Shown here: positions 48,356 through 57,953 of the stretch, one piece after another
How the letters are laid out: every line of letters begins with the position of its first letter
Position numbering within the stretch: position 1 is the first letter of the stretch
Made by a program: the position numbers and the translations under genes
Assembly (NCBI GenBank): GCA_018817795.1
Contig: JAHITJ010000117.1
Location: forward strand, 47,501-111,500
Source: Myxococcota bacterium
Lineage (GTDB): Bacteria; Myxococcota_A; Polyangia; HGW-17
DNA: 64,000 bases
Direction of reading: 5' to 3'
The notes under the pieces: model-generated
What the model was told of the DNA's origin: nothing
What the model saw: the letters and a program-made list of their open reading frames with translations, nothing else
Database searches by the model: none

Positions 48356-49144
48356 ATGGACCTTTACCTGACCGCAGCCGGCCTCGGCCTCTCCTTCGGC
48401 AACCTCTGGATCTGCGTGCTGCTGGTCTTCTCGCTGCAGACGGCCAACCGCAACACCGCCGCGGGCTACCTGTTCGGGCGCGCCGTCGCCATCGTGGCGC
48501 TGTGCCTGATCGTGGCTCTTCTCGGCAGGGCCGTGCACATCCCGCGAGCGGCGCTTCATGCGTCCACCGGCGTGCTCCTGCTGGGCTTCGCCGCGTACCT
48601 GCTGTCTCTTCACGTGTTCGGCTGGGTACCCCCATGGAAACGGCGCACCCGACACACCGACGGGGCTGCCGACTGCGATCATCAGTGCTCCTCCTGTGCT
48701 CTCAGGCATGATCCCGCCGCCCACGAGGCTTGCGGCGACTGCGGCGACCATGGCGTGTGCTCGGCCGAGGAGCCCGAGGTGCGTGACCTGACCGTCGCGG
48801 CCCGCCGCGCGCACGGCAAGGATCTCGACAACGGAGGTACCGCGGCAGGGGATGCATCCGTGGCCGGCTTCTGGCCAGGAACCATGCTGGGGGCCCTGCG
48901 CGGCGCAGCCATGTGCAGCAAACTCGTGGTGCTGCTGCCGCTGCTGCTGACCGCTGGCTGGCACGAGGCGCTGGGTGTCGGCGTGGTCTTCTCCGTCACC
49001 TCCTCGGTCTATCCGCTGCTCGGCTTCGCCTTCGGCCGCTTCGCCCTCCGTCTGGTGGCTTTGAAAAAACCCCTCTTCTGGCTCAGTTCTGTCTTCCTGA
49101 TCGGCCTGGGGTCGCGTATGATCTGGATGGCCTTCACCCACTGA
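48356..49144 (+). CDS. Six-TM membrane protein with Cys/His-rich loop
   Basis: A 262-residue inner-membrane protein with three N-terminal helices (about 4-28, 38-60, 66-88), an 80-residue hydrophilic loop and three C-terminal helices. The loop contains HQCSSCALRHD, then HEACGDCGDHGVCS, a metal-binding-like Cys/His cluster. The topology resembles the CcdA/DsbD_2 or TauE-like transporters, but no family is certain. ATG 48356 is 12 bases after the Cys-rich lipoprotein. The gene is followed 11 bases later by a zinc-ribbon membrane protein. Confidence 0.6.
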   Translation: MDLYLTAAGLGLSFGNLWICVLLVFSLQTANRNTAAGYLFGRAVAIVALCLIVALLGRAVHIPRAALHASTGVLLLGFAAYLLSLHVFGWVPPWKRRTRHTDGAADCDHQCSSCALRHDPAAHEACGDCGDHGVCSAEEPEVRDLTVAARRAHGKDLDNGGTAAGDASVAGFWPGTMLGALRGAAMCSKLVVLLPLLLTAGWHEALGVGVVFSVTSSVYPLLGFAFGRFALRLVALKKPLFWLSSVFLIGLGSRMIWMAFTH

Positions 49145-49155
49145 GGAGTTCATCC

Positions 49156-51180
49156 ATGCGCAAGGTTCCGCTTCTGACCTTCCTGATTCTTGCCGCCTGT
49201 TCATCGCCCGCGAGGCAGACCGCCGGTGACACCGGCAGGCTGGACGTCACCATCGAACTGGACTCGGACGGCTCCGCCCGAATCACCGAACATCTCAAGC
49301 TCTCCGCAAAGAAGCCCGATGCGGCACGCCTCACGCGCAACATCCACGTGCGGCCGATCTCCTTTCTGGCTGTTCAGGAGGTCAGCGACCTTACCCTTGT
49401 CGACGCCCAGGGAAGGCGCGTTCCGTTGCGGACCCGCGCTTACGGAGAGTGGGTCAACGCCGACTTCGGGAGCGTCGGCGCCGACGCGGACCTGACCTTG
49501 CGCTACAGCGTCTATCCGTTCTTTCCCGACCGCGAAACCTTCCGCTGGGTCGCCGTAGGCCTCTTCTGGCACCTGACGCTGACCGAAACCACCATACGAC
49601 TCATCGACGGCAGCAAGAGCAGTTATTCCAATCTGGCCGCGAAGATGAACTTCTCCGACTGCGAAACCTGCCGCTTCAAGCCGGCCGATGACGGCTTCAC
49701 CCTGACCGCCGGTTCTCCGATCCCGGCCGGGAGCACCCTTGAGCTCACCGGAAAGCGGGACCGGCCCGCCCCCGAGGTGGACACATTGCTTCCGATGGTC
49801 CGACAGAACTGGCCGTACCTCGCCTGGTTCGCGCTGATGCTGGGAGGTTCCCTCATGGCACTTTTCCTGGGGGCACGCGGTCGTAACCGCACGATCCGGG
49901 TGCTGAACTGGGCGTTGCTGATCCCGATCTCGCTTGTCCTGTTCCATGCGACACGCTACTGGCTCCATGAGCTGCCGGTGCGCCCCGGCGAGCTGGACTC
50001 GATGATCGGCGAATTCCTGTGGAACCCCGCGGTGCTGGCCCTCGTCGCGGCCTTCATCGGTTACCAGAACCGCAGCCTGGCGCGCTGGGAGAAGAAGTCC
50101 TGGTTCCTGCAGCACGGGGTGTTCCTTGTTTCGCTGGCGGTGCTGCCCGTCCCGACCTCCGGCGTGTGGTTCGTTCCGCTGGGTGCGCTGGTTCCGCTGC
50201 TGTTCTGGAGCCGGAAGTCCACCGCCACCTGGTTCGGCGCGGGCCTGTTCGAGGTGGCCGAGCACGTCCGCTCCGTCGGTGAGACGACCCTGAACGAGGC
50301 GTCGGCAAGGTTCCATATCCCGCCCGCCCACCTCGCGTTCCTGCTCGCCAGGGAACGCCACGCCGCCCTGTTGTTCGATCCGAAGGCCGAGAAGCTCATC
50401 AGTGCCGAGAACGCCCGCCTGCTTCAGAACGTCCAGGTGTGCCCTCACTGCGGCGGCGCGGACCTGCTCACCCGCGGCGCCGGCCACGCCGCCTGCGGCT
50501 TCTGCGGCCGCGAGTACGTCAGTTCATTCGCGCAGGCCACCGCCGAGCGGCCGGTGCCGGTCCTCATCGAGGCTGTCGCGTCGTTCTTCGGGTTCCTCGC
50601 AGGGGTGCTGGGAGCACTCGGACTGCTGGTTGGCACGGTGTTCTTCGTCATCGGTGTCACCGCCGGCGAGGGCCCAGCAGAGGCCTCCGTCCTTGCGCTG
50701 TTCACCATGGCTGTCTTTGCGCTGCTGACCTGGCGCACGGCCGTGTTCTCCCGCGACCTGCGCGAGGGCGTCGGGCTTGGGAAGCTCAAGTTCTGGATGG
50801 TGCTCGGCATCCCGGCGATCGTGCCTCTGTTGGTGCTGCTGAAGCTCTCGTCACGCCGCATCCAGCTGCACTTCGGACGACTGGAGCCCGGGGAACTCGA
50901 GACCGAGCTCAGGAAGGGGCCGATGGATCTGTCGGCCCTGGCCCGCTGGATGAAGACCGACGCGGCCGACGCAGCCGACGCTGCGGCCTACCTGTGCGGC
51001 AACCATCTGATCGACGCGATCTACGACCGGCGGCAGGCCCGTATCGCCCACCTTGACCTGTACCGCTCGCTGGCTGCCCGGGATGCCTGCTGCCTTCGCT
51101 GTGGCGGCACGCTGGGCATCCTCGACGGCGGCGTCCGCTGCCAGTTCTGCGGCGCCCAACCCGATGGAGGCATGTCATGA
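49156..51180 (+). CDS. DUF2207-like membrane lipoprotein with two zinc ribbons
   Basis: A 674-residue protein with a lipobox-type leader (FLILAACSS). Residues 25-215 form a beta domain like that of DUF2207 membrane proteins (VTIELDSDGSARITEHLKLS, later LRYSVYPFFPDRETFRW). Several TM helices follow (about 220-400). After them is a zinc ribbon, CPHCGGADLL and CGFCGREY, then further TM helices, and near the C-terminus CLRCGG...CQFCGA. GAGGAG precedes ATG 49156. It may work with its operon neighbours in membrane quality or secretion, but this is inferred. Confidence 0.65.
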   Translation: MRKVPLLTFLILAACSSPARQTAGDTGRLDVTIELDSDGSARITEHLKLSAKKPDAARLTRNIHVRPISFLAVQEVSDLTLVDAQGRRVPLRTRAYGEWVNADFGSVGADADLTLRYSVYPFFPDRETFRWVAVGLFWHLTLTETTIRLIDGSKSSYSNLAAKMNFSDCETCRFKPADDGFTLTAGSPIPAGSTLELTGKRDRPAPEVDTLLPMVRQNWPYLAWFALMLGGSLMALFLGARGRNRTIRVLNWALLIPISLVLFHATRYWLHELPVRPGELDSMIGEFLWNPAVLALVAAFIGYQNRSLARWEKKSWFLQHGVFLVSLAVLPVPTSGVWFVPLGALVPLLFWSRKSTATWFGAGLFEVAEHVRSVGETTLNEASARFHIPPAHLAFLLARERHAALLFDPKAEKLISAENARLLQNVQVCPHCGGADLLTRGAGHAACGFCGREYVSSFAQATAERPVPVLIEAVASFFGFLAGVLGALGLLVGTVFFVIGVTAGEGPAEASVLALFTMAVFALLTWRTAVFSRDLREGVGLGKLKFWMVLGIPAIVPLLVLLKLSSRRIQLHFGRLEPGELETELRKGPMDLSALARWMKTDAADAADAAAYLCGNHLIDAIYDRRQARIAHLDLYRSLAARDACCLRCGGTLGILDGGVRCQFCGAQPDGGMS

Positions 51181-51220
51181 ACCCGACTCCAACGCCATGA
51201 ACGGGGAGGTGGAGATCAAC

Positions 51221-51352
51221 ATGACACCACCACCCCCCGAGATGGCGGATGATCCGCCGATGGCCGATCCGATGGGCGAGCCTGTTGACATCTACGGCGG
51301 TCCGGTCATGGACGACGGGTCCTGGAAGACGCGCGACATGCCGTCGAAATAA
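51221..51352 (+). CDS. Small acidic Met/Pro-rich protein (43 aa)
   Basis: A short frame: MTPPPPEMADDPPMADPMGE and then PVDIYGGPVMDDGSWKTRDM. ATG 51221 follows GGAGGTGGAG with six bases of spacing. It lies 40 bases after the zinc-ribbon protein stop and 19 bases before the next gene, within the same operon. I do not recognise it; similar small YGGP peptides might exist near other membrane systems. It could also be spurious. Confidence 0.4.
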   Translation: MTPPPPEMADDPPMADPMGEPVDIYGGPVMDDGSWKTRDMPSK

Positions 51353-51371
51353 TAGGGGGACAGGTCATCGC

Positions 51372-51983
51372 ATGAAGCTTTCCGGAAACGTGAGCGCCTT
51401 CTCCGGGTTCTGGATCGGACTCGCGGTCCTCGCGCCCGTGCTGGGTCTCACCCTGGCATGGTCCGCGTTTTCCGCGGAGACGCCTCGCGACGCCCTGCTG
51501 CGAGGAGGCGCGCTGGCGCTGCCGCTTTCACTGGCCGGTGCCACCGTGGTGGCCTTGATGGCCGATTTCCTGCCCGATCGCGGAAGACTGTCCTGGCTTG
51601 CGCTGTGTCTGACAATCCTGATTCTGGCCCTCTCGTTTGTCCTCTTGCGAAACTGGGTGATCATCGGAGGCACCGACGTCCGGATCGCCGCCGCCGATGC
51701 CATGGAAAAAAACGGCTACTACCTGACCAGGCAACTGTGGGATAGCTATGGCGCGTGGTCACTTCTGCTGCTGCCCGTGCTGATCCTGACGCTCGTGTTT
51801 GACTCGATCGTGCTTGCATTCCTCCCGCTGTTTCATCTGCCGTTCTGGGGCGCGCTGGGGCTTCTGCTGCTGCGCTTGCTGAGCTGGCTCGCGCTCGGCG
51901 GCGGGCTGGCCGCGGCGCTGACGGCCGGGTTGATGCGCCTTCGGAGGTGTCACCGCCAGGACCGTGCCGGTATTCCGCCGTGA
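51372..51983 (+). CDS. Multi-pass membrane protein, hypothetical
   Basis: A 203-residue hydrophobic protein with about five TM helices (FWIGLAVLAPVLGLTLAW, LALPLSLAGATVVALMADF and others) and a hydrophilic loop with IIGGTDVRIAAADAMEKNGY. It ends with an Arg-rich cytoplasmic tail. ATG 51372 has AGGT nearby. It converges on the WD40 kinase gene, with a 1-base gap. Function unknown. Confidence 0.55.
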   Translation: MKLSGNVSAFSGFWIGLAVLAPVLGLTLAWSAFSAETPRDALLRGGALALPLSLAGATVVALMADFLPDRGRLSWLALCLTILILALSFVLLRNWVIIGGTDVRIAAADAMEKNGYYLTRQLWDSYGAWSLLLLPVLILTLVFDSIVLAFLPLFHLPFWGALGLLLLRLLSWLALGGGLAAALTAGLMRLRRCHRQDRAGIPP

Positions 51984-51984
51984 A

Positions 51985-54900
51985 TCAAGGTGCCTTGATC
52001 CTGAGTTCGAACCCGTCGAGCTGGACGCCAGCTTCGGCTTCGGCCTCGTGCAGGCGGGCAGCCACGTCCTTGCCCAATTCCGGAGACGCCAGCGGATATA
52101 GCGCCGCGGCACCGGAGTAGCCAAGGATCACCGCCCGGCCACGGGGGTCAAAGGCCACATCACTGACTGCACTGCCCGGGTTGATGCGCAGCAACGGGTG
52201 GCCGCTGTCCACCTCCCAGACGATGGCCGATCCGTCATCGCTCCCCGTGACGACCCGTTTCCCGTCGGGCGAGAAGGCCACGCGGTTGACCCACTGCCTG
52301 TGTCCCAAAAAGCGCCGCACCGGAAGCCATTTGTCCGTGTTCCACAGAATCCCGGTATGGTCCTTGCTCACGCTGAGCAGATGATGACCATCAGACGAGA
52401 ACGTCACGTCCGAGACCCAGTCGGTGTGACCTTCCAGCACGCGGACAAGCTTTTTCGACGCAACCTCGAACACGCGCACCCGGCGATCAAAGCTCGCTGT
52501 GGCGAGCCACCGTCCGTCCGGCGAGAACGCCACGCCATGAACGAACCCTCCATGATCCTCGAACACGTGGATCATCCTGCCGGTCCTGGCATCCCACAGA
52601 CGCGCATGGCGATCGTGGGAAACGCTGGCCAGCAGCGTGCCGTCGGGCGAAAAACTGACGCTTGTCAGCGGCGCCTTGTGGCCCTCGAGAACTTGGAGAA
52701 TCCCTCCGGTGGCCGCGTCCCAGATCCGGATCGTGCGGTCGTAGCCACAGGAGGCGATCCGCGCGCCGTCGGGTGAATACGACACACCGATCACGCCGTC
52801 GGTGTGGCCCTCGAGCACGCGCAGCAGCGCCCCGGTGCTGCGATCCGAGATCCGCACGGTGTGGTCCCATCCGGCGGTGACGATGCGCGTGCCGTCCGGA
52901 GAAAAGTCCAGGTGGTAGACACCGTTGGGATGCGGGATGCGGATGATCCCGTCTCCGGAGCTGGTCCGCCAGATCTGGAGGGTGCCGTCCTGGGAGGCGG
53001 AGAAGACGCGACGCCCGTCGGGCGTGAACCCAAGTGCATGGACCGCGTCGGTATGCCCCTCCACCGATGAGACGAGCTCGCCGGTGCTCGCGTCCCACAG
53101 CCTGACGCTGCGGTCGAATCCGCCACTGACGAGCAGCTGGCCGTCTGAGGAGAACGCAAGGGTTATCACCCCGTCTCGCCCTCGGGACATCTCGGAGATC
53201 GGCGCGCCGGTCCCCGTGTCCCACAGCCGGATGACGCCATCATAGGCGCCGGTGGCAAGCTTCTTTCCGTCAGGCGAGAAAGCCACGGCATAGACGCCTT
53301 GGCCGGGCACGGCCAGGCTCAGGCGAACCTTTCCGCCGGCCACCTCGATGATTCGCGCGGTCTTGTCCCAGCTGCCCGTGGCCAGGAAGCGGCCGTCCGG
53401 CGTAAACGACAGGGTCCGAACCTCGTCGGTGTGCCCCGGCAGGACGATCCCGGCCGCCCCCGTGACCGCGTCCCATACCCTCACGGCGCCGGAGTCATGG
53501 CCCGAGACGATGGTCCGACCGTCGGGCGACCAGGCCAGGGATTTGACATCACCGACAGAGGGGATCCCTGCCACCGCCCGACCGGTGCGGGCCTCGCGGA
53601 TCAGGATCTTGTCGGCCGCGCCGCCCACGGCGATGCGGGTGCCGTCAGGAGACCAGGCTACGGCAGATGCACGCTGGAGCATGACGCGCTCCCGGAACAA
53701 CTCCGCACCGGTGTCGAGGTTCCAGACCGAGAGATATCCACCCTGGTCACAGAGCGCAACCTGCCGGCCTTCCCGCGAGAGCGCTGCGCCGAGCACCGGT
53801 CCCGAGACGACGACGGAGCGTTCCAGGCTCCGGATATGACGGAACTGGGTGCGATAGAGCACCGAGATTGCTTCCATCCGGGGACGGTCGGCGTCCTGGT
53901 CGCCTCCGTGAAAGGTGCTGTCCGCGCTAAGGCTTCCCGGGTGAGCCGGATTATGCAGCAGCGAGGCCAGCGCGTGGATCCGCGCCGCGAGCATCTGCCG
54001 CTCGTCGACCAGCCGCACCGCCTGCTGGACGTGGGCACGCGCCAGGTTGTACTCCGAGTCGAGGTGCGCAACCCGTTCCCGTGCGCGGGAATCGGCTTCC
54101 TTGCGCCAGGCCAGCGACACCACCACCAGCGCGGTGACGATCACAGCCAGGATCGCGGCAGCGGCCGTCAGCACAGCCTTGTTCCGGGCCGCAAAGCGCT
54201 TGAAGAGCTCCCATGAACTGTAGGAATGGGCCTGCACCCGCCCACCGGTCATATAGGCCGTGATGTCCACGGCCAGCTCCCGCGCAGAACCGTAACGCAA
54301 CGACCGATCGCGCTCGAGGCACTTCATGGCAATGCCTGCCAGCTCCGGCGGCGCCTCCCTGCAGAGTTCGCTCACGGGACGCACCGGCTCGGTGAGAACC
54401 TGACCAAGCACCACCGCGACGTTCTCTCCGTCGAAAGGCGGGCGGCCGGTCAGCAGTTCGTACAGCACCGCCCCCAGCCCCCACACGTCGGAGCGCTCGT
54501 CCATCTCAGAGACAGCGCCGCGGGCCTGCTCGGGGCTCATGTACCAGGGAGTACCCATGGCCGATCCGTCGAGGGTCGCATCGCCGGCTCCGGAGAGCCC
54601 TGCCAATGGAAGCGCGGAACCGGCGACGGGAGGCTCTGGATCGAGAGATTCCTTCTTGATACCTGCAGAAAGCCCTTCGGAACCGCGCAGTTCCTCTGCG
54701 CCGCGCAGTTCCTCTGCGCCGCGCAGTTCCTCTGCCCCCCTGGACTTGGCCAGTCCCCAGTCGAGGACCACCGTCTCGCCGAACTCGCCGACCATGATGT
54801 TGCCTGGCTTGAGATCGCGATGGATGACCCCCTGATCGTGTGCGTAGGCCATGGCGTTGCACACGTCCCAGAACGCACCCAGAAGCTTCTGGCGTTCGGT

Positions 54901-55377
54901 CAGGGTCCCGCATTTGGCGAGCTTGTGGGCCAGCGTTTCTCCACGAACCAGGCGCATCGTGTAATAGAGTCGTCCGTCCGGACGTCGGCCAATCTCGTGG
55001 ACCGGACAGATGTTGGGATGCTCGAGATGGGCGGTGATGCGCGCCTCCCTCAGGAAGCGACGGGTGAAACCCTCGGCCATGACCGAACCCACGCTGGCAG
55101 GGAGCCACTCTGGAAGCAGCTCCTTCCACGCCACACGGCGGCCGGTGTGGGAGTCGAGGGCGAGCAGCACCCTGGCCTGTCCGCCGCGTGCATGCTCCCG
55201 CTCGAGGACATAGCGGCCGGGAATCTCGTCGCTGACGGGGAGGTCGGCCTCGCCCGGGACCCCGGGAGACACGCTCAGGGCAAGAGTGGGCGCGGTGGCG
55301 TTCACCCCGCAGGACACCGTCGGTGCCTCCACGAAACGGGCGCTGTCGGATTCGGTCCTGTCGGCGCCGTCGGTCAC
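51985..55377 (-). CDS. Ser/Thr protein kinase with WD40 repeats
   Basis: A 1130-residue Hanks-type kinase. The kinase domain spans about residues 52-340: Lys in AWKELL, HRDLKPGN (about 184), DWG in LDWGLAK (in place of DFG), and SPEQ in MSPEQARG (about 278). A TM helix lies near 396-416, then about 14 WD40 repeats (525-1110) with the usual LSFTPDGRFLATGSWDKTAR pattern. Three tandem GAEELR units (DNA 54683-54736) sit between the DWG loop and the SPEQ motif. It starts at GTG 55377 with AGGGG upstream. It likely senses signals via the propeller and phosphorylates targets at the inner membrane. Confidence 0.9.
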   Translation of the reverse strand: MTDGADRTESDSARFVEAPTVSCGVNATAPTLALSVSPGVPGEADLPVSDEIPGRYVLEREHARGGQARVLLALDSHTGRRVAWKELLPEWLPASVGSVMAEGFTRRFLREARITAHLEHPNICPVHEIGRRPDGRLYYTMRLVRGETLAHKLAKCGTLTERQKLLGAFWDVCNAMAYAHDQGVIHRDLKPGNIMVGEFGETVVLDWGLAKSRGAEELRGAEELRGAEELRGSEGLSAGIKKESLDPEPPVAGSALPLAGLSGAGDATLDGSAMGTPWYMSPEQARGAVSEMDERSDVWGLGAVLYELLTGRPPFDGENVAVVLGQVLTEPVRPVSELCREAPPELAGIAMKCLERDRSLRYGSARELAVDITAYMTGGRVQAHSYSSWELFKRFAARNKAVLTAAAAILAVIVTALVVVSLAWRKEADSRARERVAHLDSEYNLARAHVQQAVRLVDERQMLAARIHALASLLHNPAHPGSLSADSTFHGGDQDADRPRMEAISVLYRTQFRHIRSLERSVVVSGPVLGAALSREGRQVALCDQGGYLSVWNLDTGAELFRERVMLQRASAVAWSPDGTRIAVGGAADKILIREARTGRAVAGIPSVGDVKSLAWSPDGRTIVSGHDSGAVRVWDAVTGAAGIVLPGHTDEVRTLSFTPDGRFLATGSWDKTARIIEVAGGKVRLSLAVPGQGVYAVAFSPDGKKLATGAYDGVIRLWDTGTGAPISEMSRGRDGVITLAFSSDGQLLVSGGFDRSVRLWDASTGELVSSVEGHTDAVHALGFTPDGRRVFSASQDGTLQIWRTSSGDGIIRIPHPNGVYHLDFSPDGTRIVTAGWDHTVRISDRSTGALLRVLEGHTDGVIGVSYSPDGARIASCGYDRTIRIWDAATGGILQVLEGHKAPLTSVSFSPDGTLLASVSHDRHARLWDARTGRMIHVFEDHGGFVHGVAFSPDGRWLATASFDRRVRVFEVASKKLVRVLEGHTDWVSDVTFSSDGHHLLSVSKDHTGILWNTDKWLPVRRFLGHRQWVNRVAFSPDGKRVVTGSDDGSAIVWEVDSGHPLLRINPGSAVSDVAFDPRGRAVILGYSGAAALYPLASPELGKDVAARLHEAEAEAGVQLDGFELRIKAP

Positions 55378-55635
55378 GGATCCCCTCTTTCATGCCACAG
55401 CCCGGCAAGACACCGTGGCAACCCGCCAGGATGTAGATTGGAGTCGGTTCGGATCGTATGAGTCATCGCAGACATGGCCCCGCTGCCGCATCATCCCGAC
55501 TGCACCGGGGAAGTCAAGATGCTTTCGCACATGAAACGGTCCGGATGCCGGTCAGGGAGTCTTCTGCAAGCAGGCCGGGGCATCGGCGGACCCCTGCAAC
55601 CCTGCTTCGTTGATTCAAAATGGGGAACCGACGCG

Positions 55636-56928
55636 CTACTCCACCAGGTTGGGGGAGGTGCAGGTCTGCAGTTCCATGAACAGGTACATCATGACCTTCT
55701 CCTGCAACAGCAGCTCGTATCCGACCGAAGAGCTACCCTCGGCGTGGGTGTGTAGCACGGTGTACATGACCTTGCCGCAGTGGTAGTTCCAGGACACCGT
55801 CAGCGGTTTGTCCGGATAGCGGAAGGAGGTGCCGAACATCCACACCTTGGGCACGTCATAGAACAGGCCGTCGCGGCAGCGAGGATCCAGCTCCGTCTTG
55901 CAAATGCCCTGCTCGCCGGTGCCGAGCTCGTGGATCACGTTGCAGCCGTACTTCATGCTCACCGGGCTGTAGCGGTTCACCACGTCGATCCACTCTGCGA
56001 GCTGGTCGTCACCGGGGTAGCCCGAGGCGTCGTAGCATTCGTAGTTCACACACCGGCCGACCTCGTTGGGTGCCCGCTCGGTGCCGCCGCAGACGCCGGT
56101 TTCGAAGTCCAGGGTGTAGTCGACCTTGAAGGACAAAAAGCCCGGGAACAACTGCTCGGCCCAGTCGTAGGCGAAGTCGTCGACGAACAACTTGCCACCG
56201 TTCTTGACCCAGTTGCGCAGGTTCTCCTGGATCTGCGGCTTGGTCAGGTAGGTCGCCTCGTCCCCGCAGGTGGCCAGCAGGATGCTGTAGTTGCGCAGCA
56301 TCTCGGGGCTGGAGACGACCCACTCCGCCTCGCGGTCCGTGATCTCCTCGACATCGACGCCCGGCAGAAAGCCCAGGGATTTCCAGAAGACACCCATGTC
56401 GGGCTCGCCACGCCCCTTGAGGATCAGGATGCGCGGAATCCACTTGCCCCGGACCGGCTCGTGCACCGAGGGCAGCGTCACGATCGACGGGCGAGGACCG
56501 GACTTATCCTCCTCGGAGTCCCACACCTCGCCGGATCTGCCGGAGACGAACTTCGTCACACGTCGGAACTCGCCCTTCTGCACAACCATCCAGTATTCGG
56601 TGTTGGGCCGCAGTTGGAGTTCGAAGGAACCGTCGACATCGGTGCGAGTGTGCTGGGTGCCCGGGGGCAGCTCCACACAACGGTTGCAGTAGTAACGCCC
56701 CGGAGGCGGCTGGGGCTCCTCCCTGAACAGGGCCACCAGCGCATCAGGCACCGGCATGCGGTTCGCGTCGAGCACACTCATCAGGTCGCCGCCGGGCGCC
56801 CAGACCTTGCCGTGCATCGTGTAGTACAGGGACACCGGCACCACGGGCTCGTGCCAGCCTTCTACGACGCCCTGCTCGACCTGGCAGCCGAACCATGGAA
56901 ACATCAAAAAGAGGAACCACTTTTTCAT
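55636..56928 (-). CDS. Lipoprotein with carboxypeptidase-regulatory and glutamine-amidotransferase-like regions
   Basis: A 430-residue lipoprotein (leader MKKWFLFLMFPWFGC). Residues about 40-120 look like a carboxypeptidase-regulatory beta domain (PVPDALVALFREEPQP, then TRTDVDGSFELQLRPNTEY). Residues 150-400 resemble a ThuA/class-I glutamine-amidotransferase-like fold (IPRILILKGRGEPDMG, ILLATCGDEATYLTKP, KNGGKLFVDDFAYDWAEQLF); a catalytic Cys in the nucleophile elbow is not evident. GAGGTGA precedes ATG 56928. It lies 45 bases after the DUF7151-like gene and probably shares its transcript. Role unknown, surface-exposed. Confidence 0.55.
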   Translation of the reverse strand: MKKWFLFLMFPWFGCQVEQGVVEGWHEPVVPVSLYYTMHGKVWAPGGDLMSVLDANRMPVPDALVALFREEPQPPPGRYYCNRCVELPPGTQHTRTDVDGSFELQLRPNTEYWMVVQKGEFRRVTKFVSGRSGEVWDSEEDKSGPRPSIVTLPSVHEPVRGKWIPRILILKGRGEPDMGVFWKSLGFLPGVDVEEITDREAEWVVSSPEMLRNYSILLATCGDEATYLTKPQIQENLRNWVKNGGKLFVDDFAYDWAEQLFPGFLSFKVDYTLDFETGVCGGTERAPNEVGRCVNYECYDASGYPGDDQLAEWIDVVNRYSPVSMKYGCNVIHELGTGEQGICKTELDPRCRDGLFYDVPKVWMFGTSFRYPDKPLTVSWNYHCGKVMYTVLHTHAEGSSSVGYELLLQEKVMMYLFMELQTCTSPNLVE

Positions 56929-56973
56929 GACATCACCTCGTATGACCTTCGCAGGCAGGGTCACGAAACCGCT

Positions 56974-57717
56974 TCATGGATTGCACACGTACTGCGTGTA
57001 CTGCACTTCAGGGTCGTCGAGGACGCCCGAACCGTTGGAGTCCAGGCCCGACTGTACCTTGGTTCCGCCGCGCACGCAATTGGCGCCGGCTGGCTCCTCG
57101 ATCAGACGGATCAGGGAGGTCTGCCCGGCGACGGCGTTGCAAACGTACGCCTGGGATATGACCTCTCCGGGCTGGAGCATGTCGTCACCGTTGGAGTCAA
57201 AACCTGCGGACACGGAAATGCCGCCGGCCGGGCAATTGACGCCGAGGTCTTCGGTGTGCACCTCCACCAGCGGGGTCTTGCCTGGTTCGCCGTGGCAGAC
57301 ATAATCCGTGTTGGTGACCTCCTGCACGGTCAACTCGCCGTCGAGGTTGAGGTCCACACCCCAGTGCAGCGCGATGCCGCCGTATCTGCAGTTCTCGCCG
57401 GGCTCCTCGGGGGCCGACGAGAACAGCGTCGGAGCGCCGTCCTGGCCATCCTTGCCCGGGTCGCCCGATGGGTCGGCCGTGCACAGCACCTGGGTCTGCT
57501 CGATTTCGAACTCCTCGAGGATGCTGTTGCGGTTCAGGTCCAGGCCGGTGTCGATCTGCACCCCGCCGAATTCGCACGAGGAGGTCTCCTCGGTCACCTC
57601 CATCATCTTGATCAGGCTGTTGTATCCCGCGTCACCGTCGCCGATCTTGTCCTCGGCGCAGCCGGACACACCCAGAAATGAACAGCCGCACATCAGGATC
57701 ATCCAATAATTTTTCAT
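56974..57717 (-). CDS. Lipoprotein with four DUF7151-like repeats
   Basis: A 247-residue lipoprotein (lipobox FLGVSGC). It has four repeats of about 50 residues with the pattern C-x-x-G-G-x-x-[I/V]-x-x-G-x-D-x-N-x-[N/D]-x-x-L-[D/E]-x-x-E-[I/V] and closing VC (for example NCPAGGISVSAGFDSNGDDM), matching the DUF7151 family of myxobacterial surface proteins. The D-N-G runs may bind Ca2+. AGGAGG precedes ATG 57717. It is divergent from no gene on the right; the neighbouring gene is transcribed in the same direction. Confidence 0.65.
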   Translation of the reverse strand: MKNYWMILMCGCSFLGVSGCAEDKIGDGDAGYNSLIKMMEVTEETSSCEFGGVQIDTGLDLNRNSILEEFEIEQTQVLCTADPSGDPGKDGQDGAPTLFSSAPEEPGENCRYGGIALHWGVDLNLDGELTVQEVTNTDYVCHGEPGKTPLVEVHTEDLGVNCPAGGISVSAGFDSNGDDMLQPGEVISQAYVCNAVAGQTSLIRLIEEPAGANCVRGGTKVQSGLDSNGSGVLDDPEVQYTQYVCNP

Positions 57718-57953
57718 GTTGGCATCCTCCTAAAAGGTCCGGCATCCATCACCGGACCCGGCATCCCTTGGCAATTGGTGTGCCAGAAGTCACGTTTTTT
57801 CGCAATGAAGCGTTTTTTTTCGGGGTTCCTGACTTGACAGCAGGTGTTTGAACATTTTTTGCAGTAGATCCCCCATGCGACAGGGTGACATTTTCGTCGC
57901 ACCGGCGGAACCCTGGGGTGGTTTCCATGCAGGCAGGAGGGACAGACGGATTA
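57718..57953. other. Intergenic region without a recognised gene
   Basis: 236 bases between two minus-strand genes. It contains T-rich runs (57794-57798 and 57813-57820) and GGTCCGGC...GGACC-like repeats near 57735-57765, but no clear hairpin terminator or promoter. I see no credible coding frame. Confidence 0.35.

Noticed and set aside
47264-49204. Long minus-strand frame of 646 codons over the lipoprotein and membrane genes
   Set aside because: It covers three real plus-strand genes with signal peptides and SDs; its own composition is not protein-like.
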